Positions 8,025 through 15,623 of a stretch of 63,225 nucleotides of DNA are shown here, one piece after another (position 1 is the stretch's first letter; the number at the start of each line of letters is the position of its first letter). The notes beneath the pieces are model-generated. The model was not told the DNA's origin and made no database searches. It saw only the letters and a program-made list of their open reading frames with translations. The position numbers and the translations under genes are program-made. Origin of the DNA: Clostridiales bacterium UBA6981 (GTDB lineage: Bacteria; Bacillota; Clostridia; Oscillospirales; Oscillospiraceae); the NCBI GenBank assembly GCA_002450075.1, contig DJYJ01000040.1:1-63225 (forward strand), written 5' to 3'.

Positions 8025-8765
8025 TCAGAAAGAGAAAGGCTGGGTGCTGTCAAGACGGCTTTCCGGCTTGGCAGGCACGTCGATCGCCGGGGAGATGTCG
8101 ATGTTGACGCTCTCCTCAGGCTGGATACGGGAGACCGAGCGCTCGATGCTGCGGACGGCGTCATCGATCGAGGGAGCGGGAGCGGCGGCCTGGGCGGTAG
8201 CGCGCGCAGCGGCCTGGGCGGCGGCCTGGGCGGCAGCGCGCGCAGCGGCCTGGGCGGCAGCCTGGGCGGCGGCTTCGGCAGCAGCGGCCTGGGCGGCGGC
8301 CTTCTCTTCGGGGATGAAGCCGTTGCCGATGTCCTCGATGTTCTGCAGCTGCTTGTTGCAGACCTCGCGCATCGAATCAAGGAACTTCAGCGTCGCGCTC
8401 TTCGCGGCGGCGAGACGGTTCTCCTCGGCGTCGGCCTGCTCGGCGATGGATCCGATCTTGGCATTTACCTGACGGTCGGCCTCCGCGAGCATCGCGTTCG
8501 CGCGCGCACGGGCCTCAGATTCGATCTGGACGGCGAGCTTCTGCGCGCTCAGTACGGCCATGTTCAGCGCCTCTTCGTTGGCGCGGTATTCCTCGATCTT
8601 GTCGACAAGGATCTTCATCTTGCTCTTGAGAACGGCGTTCTCCTTCTGGGAGGCGGTGACCTCCTCGGCCAGATCCTCGAGGAAATCGTCGACGGAAGCC
8701 ATGTCGTATCCGCCGAATTTGGCCTTATCAAACGTTTTCTCACGAATGTCCTGTGCGGTAATCAT
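8025..8765 (-). CDS. divIVA: DivIVA-family cell division protein with an Ala/Gln-rich tail
   Basis: DivIVA is a coiled-coil protein that binds negatively curved membrane at division sites and poles. Residues 1-30 show the membrane-binding head (ITAQDIREKTFDKA, then GYDMASVDDFLEDL), followed by two long coiled-coil stretches (about 35-140). The C-terminal part contains a low-complexity helix made of repeated AAAQ/AAAR units (about 150-190) and a polar tail. The start at 8765 has aaaggtgg upstream and gives the canonical N-terminus; a more upstream ATG at 8810 would add 15 unrelated residues. It lies between sepF and ileS, as in many Firmicutes. Confidence 0.9.
   Translation of the reverse strand: MITAQDIREKTFDKAKFGGYDMASVDDFLEDLAEEVTASQKENAVLKSKMKILVDKIEEYRANEEALNMAVLSAQKLAVQIESEARARANAMLAEADRQVNAKIGSIAEQADAEENRLAAAKSATLKFLDSMREVCNKQLQNIEDIGNGFIPEEKAAAQAAAAEAAAQAAAQAAARAAAQAAAQAAARATAQAAAPAPSIDDAVRSIERSVSRIQPEESVNIDISPAIDVPAKPESRLDSTQPFSF
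8180..8305 (-). repeat. Degenerate tandem repeat inside divIVA
   Basis: The coding DNA for the Ala/Gln tail consists of repeated 12-bp units of the type gcggcctgggcg and gcggcagcgcgc on the plus strand. Near-identical units make copy-number change by slippage likely. Confidence 0.75.
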
Positions 8766-8877
8766 ACCTTTATCCACCTTTCTTTGTTGGAGAATAACGC
8801 CGCCATGCACACGGCTGGTGTGAATGTCGTTGTTATCCTATAGTCTTTCTATAGTTTGAGCTGTTTTAAACCGTGGA

Positions 8878-9444
8878 TTAAAAATATTCTCCGCCGGTCT
8901 CGGGCGCGTCGTTCTGCGCGCCGACGACGTCGACGTTCTGCGGGGTGACGAAATAGGTCTTTGCGGAGATCGGCGTGATCTTTCCCTGCAGCGCGAAGGC
9001 GATGCCCGACATAAAGTCGAGCAGTCTGCGCGCGTTCTCGGTCGGCACGCCCTCGAGCGTCATCACGACCGAGCGGCTTTGCAGCATGTGACCGACCAGC
9101 TCGCCCGCCTCGTCAAAGGTCTTGGGGTTGAAGAGGATCACCTGGGTGTCGCTGCCGCCGAAGTTTACCGTGCGCTCACGCAGCGGATTGCGCGGCTTGC
9201 TCTGGGCGCGGCGGGAACCGAACGCGCCGAACAGACCGCCGCCGGACGGCGCCTTGGGGGCGCTCTCCTTCTCTGCGGGCTCGGGCGCGGAAACGCTCTC
9301 TTCGCCGAAGGCGCTTTCAAACTGCATCTGCGCGGCGCTTACCGCCGCGGCGGAAGAACGCTCGCTCTCGCTCGCGCCTTCAAAGAAATCGTCGTCATCG
9401 TCATACGGCTGTGTGAGTTTTTTCAGCTCGTCCATGAAGCCCAT
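8878..9444 (-). CDS. sepF: Cell division protein SepF
   Basis: SepF anchors FtsZ filaments to the membrane and polymerises into rings (188 aa). The N-terminus (GFMDELKKL) is the amphipathic membrane helix, followed by an acidic and Ala/Ser/Pro-rich linker. The SepF core (about residues 95-180) has the typical order: VILFNPKTFDEAGELVGHMLQSRSVVM, the segment after NARRLLDFMSG, and a closing TYFVTPQNVDV. The gene lies between yggS and divIVA, the conserved context. The usual ylmG and ylmH neighbours are absent here. Confidence 0.94.
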   Translation of the reverse strand: MGFMDELKKLTQPYDDDDDFFEGASESERSSAAAVSAAQMQFESAFGEESVSAPEPAEKESAPKAPSGGGLFGAFGSRRAQSKPRNPLRERTVNFGGSDTQVILFNPKTFDEAGELVGHMLQSRSVVMTLEGVPTENARRLLDFMSGIAFALQGKITPISAKTYFVTPQNVDVVGAQNDAPETGGEYF

Positions 9445-9466
9445 GGCTTATCCTCCAGAGAATCGC

Positions 9467-10171
9467 TCAGTTTTTTTCGGGATAGATCCTGGCGCCGAAA
9501 ATGGCGCTGCCGACGCGAACGATGTTCGCGCCGCAGGCGATCGCGGTCTCATAGTCGCCGCTCATGCCCATAGACATAAAATCCATACGAACATTATCGT
9601 ATTTTTTATCGCAATTGTCAATAAAAAGCTGCTTCATTCTTTCAAAATATCGACGGTTTTCTTCCCCGTTTTCGCAAATTGGGGGGATCGCCATCAGGCC
9701 GCGGACGCATATATTGTGGTTTTGCCCCGCGGCGGCGAGCGCGGCGGGGATCTCGTCGGGCGAAAAGCCCGACTTGGATTCCTCCGCGCCGATATTGACC
9801 TCGAGCAGCACGTCCTGTACAAGCCCTCTCGCGGCTGCGACGCGGTCGATCTGCTCGAGAAGGGCGAGGGAGTCGACGCTGTGGATCAGCGCGGCCGTAC
9901 CGACGACGAACTTGACCTTGTTCTTCTGGAGATGGCCGATAAAATGCAGCGGAACGCCCTCGTAGGCGCCGAGGGCGTTTTTCTCCAGCATCTCCTGCAC
10001 GCGGTTTTCACCGCAGGCGTCCACGCCTGCGGCGACCGCCTCGCGTACGCGGGAGGCGTCATTCATTTTGGACGCGGCGACAAGCAGGATCTCAGACGGC
10101 GCGCGCCCGGCCCTTTCCGCGGCGGCGGCGATCCTCCGCTTGACTTCCGCAACATTTTCGGTGATGGTCAT
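9467..10171 (-). CDS. yggS: Pyridoxal phosphate homeostasis protein, YggS family
   Basis: This is a single-domain PLP-binding protein that buffers PLP and affects amino-acid metabolism; no catalytic reaction is established. It is a TIM barrel of 234 aa. The PLP Lys lies in LLVAASKMND (about K35), GENRVQEM follows, FIGHLQKNK binds near the cofactor, and the C-terminal phosphate-binding motif is SMGMSGDYETAI with RVGSAIFG. It is the first gene of the leftward sepF-divIVA-ileS group. The upstream 136 bp before hfq contains a double-hairpin repeat. Confidence 0.94.
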   Translation of the reverse strand: MTITENVAEVKRRIAAAAERAGRAPSEILLVAASKMNDASRVREAVAAGVDACGENRVQEMLEKNALGAYEGVPLHFIGHLQKNKVKFVVGTAALIHSVDSLALLEQIDRVAAARGLVQDVLLEVNIGAEESKSGFSPDEIPAALAAAGQNHNICVRGLMAIPPICENGEENRRYFERMKQLFIDNCDKKYDNVRMDFMSMGMSGDYETAIACGANIVRVGSAIFGARIYPEKN

Positions 10172-10194
10172 TTTCTATCTCTCTTTCTTTATAG

Positions 10195-10241
10195 CCTTCC
10201 CCCCCTGGGGGAAGGTGTCAGACTTTGTCTGACGGATGAGG
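10195..10241 (+). repeat. Double-hairpin repeat, copy A
   Basis: Hairpin 1 is ccttccccc / gggggaagg. Hairpin 2 is gtcagac-ttt-gtctgac. The copy then ends in ggatgagg. It lies between hfq and yggS and has the same architecture and orientation as copy B at 15063, but a different second stem. Confidence 0.8.
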
Positions 10242-10307
10242 AATTGCGGCCCGCCGCTGCCGGGGGCAGAGGAAGGCGGGACGGAATTTGTGCAGCCGCG
10301 CCGCGCG

Positions 10308-10535
10308 TCAGCTCTCCGTCTCCAGCGCTATGGGCTTTACCGGCACGACCGTGGAGATGGCGTGCTTGTAGATCATCTGCTGCTTGCCCTCGGAATCGAG
10401 GATGACGGTAAAGCCGTCAAAGCCCCGTATGATCCCGCGCAGCTGAAAGCCGTTCATCAAAAACATCGTCACGGCGAGCTTTTCTTTTCTTACCTGATTG
10501 AGGAACAGATCCTGGAGATTTTGCGTTTTCTGCAT
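10308..10535 (-). CDS. hfq: RNA chaperone Hfq
   Basis: Hfq is a hexameric Sm-like protein that helps small RNAs pair with mRNAs (75 aa). The Sm1 motif is seen in NQVRKEKLAVTMFLMNGFQLRGIIRGFDGFTV (N-terminal half, with the Q8-like residue in LQDLFLNQVRKE), and Sm2 in MIYKHAISTVVP (YKHAIS replaces the usual YKHAIST form). It lies downstream of miaA on the same strand, the widespread miaA-hfq arrangement. Confidence 0.96.
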   Translation of the reverse strand: MQKTQNLQDLFLNQVRKEKLAVTMFLMNGFQLRGIIRGFDGFTVILDSEGKQQMIYKHAISTVVPVKPIALETES

Positions 10536-10638
10536 ATGTCAGCCGACTCCTTTTTTCTCGCGGGTCGGCCGCAAACGCCGCGCGCCGCCCGTTATCATGT
10601 AGTGTGCTCCGTCCGCCTTGCGGGCAGGACGGGCAGCC

Positions 10639-11589
10639 TTATGATAAACCGCGCGCGAGGAGGAATTCTGTCGAAAGCCGGAGGGCTTTTTCAAAATCCG
10701 GCGTGTCGTCCCACGAGAGGAACAGCGCGTCCGGAGAGCGGGAAAACCACGTCACCTGCCGCTTGGCATAGCGGCGGGAATTCTGCTTGATGAGCGCAAT
10801 GGCCTCCTCGCGGCCGATCGCGCCGGAGAGCGCCTGGGCGGCCTCCTTGTAGCCGATGGCCTGCATGGCGGTGCTCTCGGGCGAGAGCCCGCTTTTCAGC
10901 AGCCCCTCGACCTCCTCAAAGAGCCCGGAGGCGACCATGTCGTCCACGCGAGCGTCGATGCGCGCGTAGAGCTCGCTCCGCTCGCGATAGTTCAGCACGA
11001 TCCGCAGCGCCTCATAGCGCGGCGGCAGGGCGCGCGTGCGCGCGTCGTGCGCGCTGATCGTCTCGCCGGTCAGCCGGTAGATCTCGATGGCGCGGACGAT
11101 GCGGCGCTTGTCCGACGGGTGCAGCTTCGCCGCGCGCTCGCTGTCAAAGGAGCGCAGCTCCTCGAGCATGGCCTCGCCGCCCAGGGCGTCATAGCGCGCG
11201 CTTATGCTCCCGCGCAGCGCCTCGTCGCCCTCGGATCGCTCGGCAAAATCGCGCCCGGAGACGAGCGAGTCGATATACAGCCCCGTCCCGCCGACGATCA
11301 CGGGCGTTTTGCCGCACGCGAGGATGTCGTCGCAGCAGCGCGCAGCCTCCTCGACATAGCGGGAGACGGAGTAATCCTCCTCCGGCCCGGCCATATCGAG
11401 CATATGGTGCGGCACCTGCGCGCGCTCCTCCGCCGTGGCCTTGGCCGTGCCGATGTCCATGCGGCAGTAGAGCTGCATCGAGTCGGCTGACACGATCTCG
11501 CCGGAAAAGCGCTCGGCGAGCAGGATGCCGAGCTTTGTCTTGCCCGTCGCGGTCGGCCCCGCGACGACGATGACCTTCGGCGCGCTCAT
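10639..11589 (-). CDS. miaA: tRNA dimethylallyltransferase MiaA
   Basis: MiaA adds dimethylallyl to N6 of A37 in tRNAs that read UNN codons (316 aa). The P-loop GPTATGKTKLGI (about residues 11-22) and the DSMQLY and HHMLDM motifs are intact. It overlaps the mutL stop by 4 bp, so the two are translationally coupled. MiaB, which carries out the next modification step (2-methylthio), is encoded divergently at 13645. Confidence 0.96.
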   Translation of the reverse strand: MSAPKVIVVAGPTATGKTKLGILLAERFSGEIVSADSMQLYCRMDIGTAKATAEERAQVPHHMLDMAGPEEDYSVSRYVEEAARCCDDILACGKTPVIVGGTGLYIDSLVSGRDFAERSEGDEALRGSISARYDALGGEAMLEELRSFDSERAAKLHPSDKRRIVRAIEIYRLTGETISAHDARTRALPPRYEALRIVLNYRERSELYARIDARVDDMVASGLFEEVEGLLKSGLSPESTAMQAIGYKEAAQALSGAIGREEAIALIKQNSRRYAKRQVTWFSRSPDALFLSWDDTPDFEKALRLSTEFLLARGLS

Positions 11590-13520
11590 ACGATACGCCG
11601 GAAGAGCTTGTCGAGCTCCTTCTTCGTTACGACGGCGGAGACGGGACGGCCGTGCGGGCAGTATTTGACAGCGCCGGAGAGCACCGCTTCGACCACGCGC
11701 TCGAGCTCCTCGGGCGAGTTGTCCCAGCCGGCCTTGATCGCGGCCTTGCAGGCCACGGTGTGCAAAATCTCGTCGCGCGCGTCCTCGGGCTGCGGCGCCT
11801 TGCCGCGGCGCAGCTTTTCGCAGATCTCCTCGATCGCGGGAGCCACGTCCGCCGCGTCCACGTCGGCGGGCAGCGCGCGCACGACGTATTCCTCCGCGCC
11901 GAAGGGGTCGATCTCAAAGCCCAGCGAGGTGAAAAGCTCGCCGTAACGCTCGATGAGCTCACCGTCCGCGCCGTCCGGGCGGAGCGTGACGGGGGCGAGC
12001 AGGGTCTGGGCCATGATGCTGCGGTCCTGTGCCTTGAGCCGGTCGAAGATCATGCGCTCGTGCGCGGCGTGCTTGTCGATCAGCAGCAGCTCGTCATTGA
12101 CCTCGACGATGATATAGGTCTTCATCGCCTCCCCCACTATCTTGTGGTCGGGCAGGCGCGGCTTTTCAACATTTTGAACAGCTTTTTCCACAATCCGGGT
12201 GCCCGCGGGGGGCTCAAAGCCTGTCACGGCAACGCCTTTCGGCTCGGACGGCGTCGGACGGGCGGGAGAAAGGTCGAGCCGTGTCTGCCAGGCCGGGTCG
12301 GGGGCGCGCAGTCCGGTGGGCTTCCAGGCGCCGGAAGCAGTCTTTCCGAACGCCACGGCGCCGTCGCCGCGGCTCTCGGTGCGCGGCGACGCGCCCTTTA
12401 CACCGCTTCCGGTCTTGTCCGGCGCGGCAGCATAGCCGTTCGCGCGGAACTGCTCGGCGCTCATGGACTGGTAGAAGCTTTCCTTCGGTCGGATGTCGGC
12501 GGGCAGCTCGGCGGCGGGGGCCTTGGTGCGCTCCTCGCCCGTCAGGGCGCTGAGCACGGCGTAGTATACCGCGTCGAACACCTTGCGCTCCTCGCTGAAT
12601 TTGACCTCGGTCTTGGCGGGGTGGACGTTGACGTCCACGCTGCCGTAGGAGAGCGTGAGATACAGCACGCAGCTGGGGTAGCGCCCGGTCAGCAGCGTGT
12701 TGCGGTAGGCCTGCTCCAGCGCGGCCTGCAAAAGCTGCGAGCGGATTGCGCGCCCGTTGCAGAAGAAATACTGCGCGCTGCGGTTGCCGCGCCCCGCCGC
12801 GGGGGAGGAGACATAGCCCGACACGCGCACGCCGTCGTTGTCACCGGTGCATTTGAGCATGTCGGTCGCGACCGCGCGCCCGAGCAGGGAATAGATGCAC
12901 GAATCCTCGCGCCCGTCGCCGGGGGAGAAAAACTGCTCCTCGCCGTCGCGGATAAAGCGGAAGGAGACCTCGGGGTGCGCCAGCGCGCAACGCAGCGCCG
13001 CCGCCTGGCAGGCGGAGGCCTCGGCCCGGTCGGATTTCATGAATTTCTGGCGTGCGGGGGTGTTGTAGAAAAGCTCGCGCACCTCCATCGTCGTGCCCTC
13101 GGGGCAGCCGAAGGGCTGCATCTCCGTGATCTCGCCGGCCTCGAGCGTGACGAGCGTGCCCTCGGCCGCGCCGTGCTCGCGCGTGACAAGACGGATCTTG
13201 GACACGGCGGAGATGGCGGCAAGCGCCTCGCCGCGGAAGCCCATCGTCGCGATGGCCTCAAGCCCGCGCTCGTCGTGCAGCTTGCTCGTCGCATGGCGCA
13301 GAAAGGCGACGCCCGCGTCCTCCGGCGACATGCCGCAGCCGTCGTCCGTCACGCGGATCAAAGTCGCGCCGCCGCCGCGGATCTCGACGGTGACGTTCTT
13401 CGCCCCGGCGTCCAGCGCGTTTTCGCACAGCTCCTTGATCACGGAGGCAGGGCGCTCGACGACCTCGCCGGCGGCGATCATGTCCGCCACATGGGGGGAG
13501 AGGATATTGATAACACTCAT
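11586..13520 (-). CDS. mutL: DNA mismatch repair protein MutL
   Basis: MutL is a GHKL ATPase that links MutS mismatch recognition to downstream repair. The protein of 644 aa has the ATPase motifs IAAGEVVERPASVIKELCENALDAG, DDGCGM and TMGFRGEALAAI in the first 110 residues, a Pro/Ala linker (about 365-440), and a C-terminal dimerisation domain. DKHAAHERMIFDRL and, near the end, CPHGRP suggest the endonuclease-type C-terminal domain of Gram-positive MutL. ATG 13520 has ggaga upstream and is the canonical N-terminus; the frame is open 21 codons further upstream. It heads the mutL-miaA-hfq group. Confidence 0.95.
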   Translation of the reverse strand: MSVINILSPHVADMIAAGEVVERPASVIKELCENALDAGAKNVTVEIRGGGATLIRVTDDGCGMSPEDAGVAFLRHATSKLHDERGLEAIATMGFRGEALAAISAVSKIRLVTREHGAAEGTLVTLEAGEITEMQPFGCPEGTTMEVRELFYNTPARQKFMKSDRAEASACQAAALRCALAHPEVSFRFIRDGEEQFFSPGDGREDSCIYSLLGRAVATDMLKCTGDNDGVRVSGYVSSPAAGRGNRSAQYFFCNGRAIRSQLLQAALEQAYRNTLLTGRYPSCVLYLTLSYGSVDVNVHPAKTEVKFSEERKVFDAVYYAVLSALTGEERTKAPAAELPADIRPKESFYQSMSAEQFRANGYAAAPDKTGSGVKGASPRTESRGDGAVAFGKTASGAWKPTGLRAPDPAWQTRLDLSPARPTPSEPKGVAVTGFEPPAGTRIVEKAVQNVEKPRLPDHKIVGEAMKTYIIVEVNDELLLIDKHAAHERMIFDRLKAQDRSIMAQTLLAPVTLRPDGADGELIERYGELFTSLGFEIDPFGAEEYVVRALPADVDAADVAPAIEEICEKLRRGKAPQPEDARDEILHTVACKAAIKAGWDNSPEELERVVEAVLSGAVKYCPHGRPVSAVVTKKELDKLFRRIV

Positions 13521-13551
13521 AGCGGTTTTCTCCTGTTGGTTCGATACCCCT

Positions 13552-13580
13552 ATTATATCGGATTGCGGTTGAATTTTCCA
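13552..13580 (-). promoter_or_regulatory. Promoter of mutL-miaA-hfq
   Basis: On the minus strand TGGAAA (13575-13580) and TATAAT (13552-13557) are 17 bp apart, about 32 bp before the mutL start. Its -35 touches the -35 of the divergent miaB promoter. Confidence 0.55.
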
Positions 13581-13598
13581 CACCTTTTATGCTATTAT
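13569..13598 (+). promoter_or_regulatory. Promoter of miaB
   Basis: TTGAAT (13569-13574) and an extended -10, TGCTATTAT (hexamer 13593-13598), are 18 bp apart. Confidence 0.55.
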
Positions 13599-13644
13599 AA
13601 ACTGATATTATATGGATCTTTTTTTCGTCCGGAGAGGAATTTTT

Positions 13645-15057
13645 ATGGCTTACATCAGAAAAACGATCGACGAAAAGGAAATCGAGCGCCAGCAGGCGAT
13701 CTGCGCGCGGATCTTCGAGCGCGTCACGTCAGACGGCGCCCGTCCGCTCGCGATGGTGGACACCTACGGCTGCCAGCAGAACGAGGCCGACAGCGAAAAG
13801 CTGCGCGGCTATCTCGCCGAGATGGGCTACGGCTTTACCCAGGACGAGTTTCAGGCCGACGTGATCGTCGTGAACACCTGCGCCGTGCGCGAGCACGCCG
13901 AGATGCGCGTGCTGGGCAACGTCGGCGCGCTGACCCACTCGAAAAAGGCGCGGCCGGGGCAGATCATCGCGGTCTGCGGCTGCATGGTCCAGCAGGAGCA
14001 CATGGCACAGAAGATCAAGATGTCCTATCCGGTGGTCGATCTGGTCTTCGGCCCGCACGAGCTGTGGCGTTTCCCGGAGCTGCTCGAGCAGGTCATGGAA
14101 AAGCACAGGCGCGTCTTCGCCGCCGAAAAGGACGACGGCGCCGTGGCCGAGGGCATCCCGGTGCGCCGCGACGGCAAGGTCAAGGCCTGGCTTTCGATCA
14201 TGTACGGCTGCAACAACTTCTGCACTTACTGCATCGTCCCTTATGTCCGCGGACGCGAGCGCTCGCGTCTGCCGGAGGACGTCGTAGCCGAGGCGCGCGA
14301 GCTTGTCGCCGCCGGGTATAAGGACATCACGCTGCTGGGGCAGAACGTCAATTCCTACGGCAAGGACCTCGATTGCGGCGTCGATTTTGCCGATCTGATC
14401 CGGATGATCAACGACATCCCGGGTGATTTCCGGATCCGCTTTATGACGAGCCACCCGCGCGACGCGACGGAGAAGCTCTTTTGCACGATGGCGGAGTGCG
14501 AAAAGTGCGCCCACCACATCCACCTGCCGGTCCAGTCCGGCAGCGACCGGATCTTAAAGCAGATGAACCGCCATTACGACCGCGCAAAGTACCTATCGGA
14601 GATCGAGACGGCGCGGCGCTATATGCCGGACATCGTCATCACGACGGACATCATCGTGGGCTTCCCCGGCGAGACGGAGGAGGACTTTGCCGACACGCTC
14701 TCGCTGTGCGAGGAGGTGCGCTACGACGCGATGTTCACCTTTATCTACTCCAAGCGCGTCGGCACGCCCGCGGCGACGATGCCGGATCCCTATACGCGCG
14801 AGGACAAGCAGAAGCACTTCGACGCGCTCACCGAGCTTGCAAACCGCATCTCCGGCGAGAAGCACAAGGAATACGAGGGGAAAACGCTGCGCGTTCTCAT
14901 TGACGGCGAGACGGGCAAGGAGGAGTACAACCTCTCGAGCCGCACGAACGGCGGCAGACTTGTGCACCTGCGCGGCGACAAGGGCCTGATCGGGCAGTTC
15001 GCCGAGGTGAAGATCACCGCCTCCAACACCTGGGCGCTTTACGGAGAGCTTGCATAA
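13645..15057 (+). CDS. miaB: tRNA-2-methylthio-N6-dimethylallyladenosine synthase MiaB
   Basis: MiaB is a radical-SAM methylthiotransferase acting on i6A37 of tRNA (470 aa). The N-terminal UPF0004 domain has three Cys for the auxiliary Fe-S cluster (DTYGCQQNEAD, NTCAVRE, CGCMVQQ). The radical-SAM motif CNNFCTYC follows in MYGCNNFCTYCIVPYVRGRERSR (about residue 192), and a TRAM domain closes the protein. ATG 13645 follows ggagagg; the frame begins 11 codons earlier. It is divergent from mutL-miaA. Confidence 0.96.
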   Translation: MAYIRKTIDEKEIERQQAICARIFERVTSDGARPLAMVDTYGCQQNEADSEKLRGYLAEMGYGFTQDEFQADVIVVNTCAVREHAEMRVLGNVGALTHSKKARPGQIIAVCGCMVQQEHMAQKIKMSYPVVDLVFGPHELWRFPELLEQVMEKHRRVFAAEKDDGAVAEGIPVRRDGKVKAWLSIMYGCNNFCTYCIVPYVRGRERSRLPEDVVAEARELVAAGYKDITLLGQNVNSYGKDLDCGVDFADLIRMINDIPGDFRIRFMTSHPRDATEKLFCTMAECEKCAHHIHLPVQSGSDRILKQMNRHYDRAKYLSEIETARRYMPDIVITTDIIVGFPGETEEDFADTLSLCEEVRYDAMFTFIYSKRVGTPAATMPDPYTREDKQKHFDALTELANRISGEKHKEYEGKTLRVLIDGETGKEEYNLSSRTNGGRLVHLRGDKGLIGQFAEVKITASNTWALYGELA

Positions 15058-15062
15058 AATAG

Positions 15063-15115
15063 CCTTCCCCGCGCACGGGGAAGGTGCCCCAGTGCGCACA
15101 CTGGGGCGGATGAGG
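15063..15115 (+). repeat. Double-hairpin repeat, copy B
   Basis: Hairpin 1 is ccttcccc-gcgcac-ggggaagg. Hairpin 2 is a 9-bp stem, gccccagtg / cactggggc, with loop cgca. The closing tag ggatgagg is identical to that of copy A. It begins 5 bp after the miaB stop. Confidence 0.85.
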
Positions 15116-15151
15116 TCTCCCAAAGGCTGTCTAAGGACACGAGAAAAGGGA

Positions 15152-15198
15152 CCTCATCCACCGCTGACGCGGTCCCCCTTCCCCGTGCGCGGGGAAGG
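15152..15198 (-). repeat. Double-hairpin repeat, copy C (inverted)
   Basis: Read on the minus strand it has the same plan: ccttcccc-gcgcac-ggggaagg, a second stem accgc / gcggt with loop gtca, then the ggatgagg tag. With copy B it forms a large inverted pair separated by about 36 bp, about 50 bp upstream of the DUF559 gene. Confidence 0.85.
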
Positions 15199-15249
15199 TC
15201 AGACGCTTTCGGAAAGTGGGAAAAGGTCCGGACGGCCGGAGGAAAGCAA

Positions 15250-15621
15250 ATGGAATACTATGCGCCGCGTCTGCGGCAGTATGCCCGTGAACTTCGGAAA
15301 AACATGACAAAGGAAGAACGAAAGCTTTGGTTCGGCTTCCTCAGGACACTCCCCGTAACAGTCAAGCGGCAGGCAAGGATCGGCTGTTACATAGCGGATT
15401 TTTACATCCCATCCTGCCGGCTTGCCATCGAACTGGACGGCTCGCAGCATTATGAAGAAGCCGGGCTGGAATACGATCAAAGAAGAGAAAAAGCTTTTGC
15501 GGAAAAAGGGATCGCGGTTGTCCGTTATCCGAACAACGCGGTCGCACAAAACTTTTCCGGCGTGTGCGAGGATATCCTGAGACGGATCCCCGCAGCGAAA
15601 AAAACAGAAACGGAGAATTGA
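15250..15621 (+). CDS. DUF559-family (Vsr-like) endonuclease domain protein
   Basis: This small protein of 123 aa has the typical DUF559 layout: an N-terminal basic helix (ARELRKNMTKEERKLWF), a strand with the metal-binding Asp in YIADFYIPSCRLAIELDGSQHY (about residues 48-70), and a closing VVRYPNNAV strand. The fold is related to very-short-patch-repair and PD-(D/E)XK nucleases. Its substrate is unknown. It sits directly behind the B/C repeat pair and ends 2 bp before the mutS start, so it is probably co-transcribed with mutS. The ATG has ggaggaaagc upstream. Confidence 0.85.
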   Translation: MEYYAPRLRQYARELRKNMTKEERKLWFGFLRTLPVTVKRQARIGCYIADFYIPSCRLAIELDGSQHYEEAGLEYDQRREKAFAEKGIAVVRYPNNAVAQNFSGVCEDILRRIPAAKKTETEN

Positions 15622-15623
15622 CC

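Noticed and set aside
4999..8472. Very long plus-strand frame (1157 aa) across the ileS region
   Set aside because: It is antisense to ileS, lspA and divIVA, has no recognisable domain and arises from GC-rich third positions of the real genes.
11652..14321. Plus-strand frame of 889 aa opposite mutL and into miaB
   Set aside because: It is antisense to mutL and out of frame in miaB, without domain motifs or a ribosome binding site.
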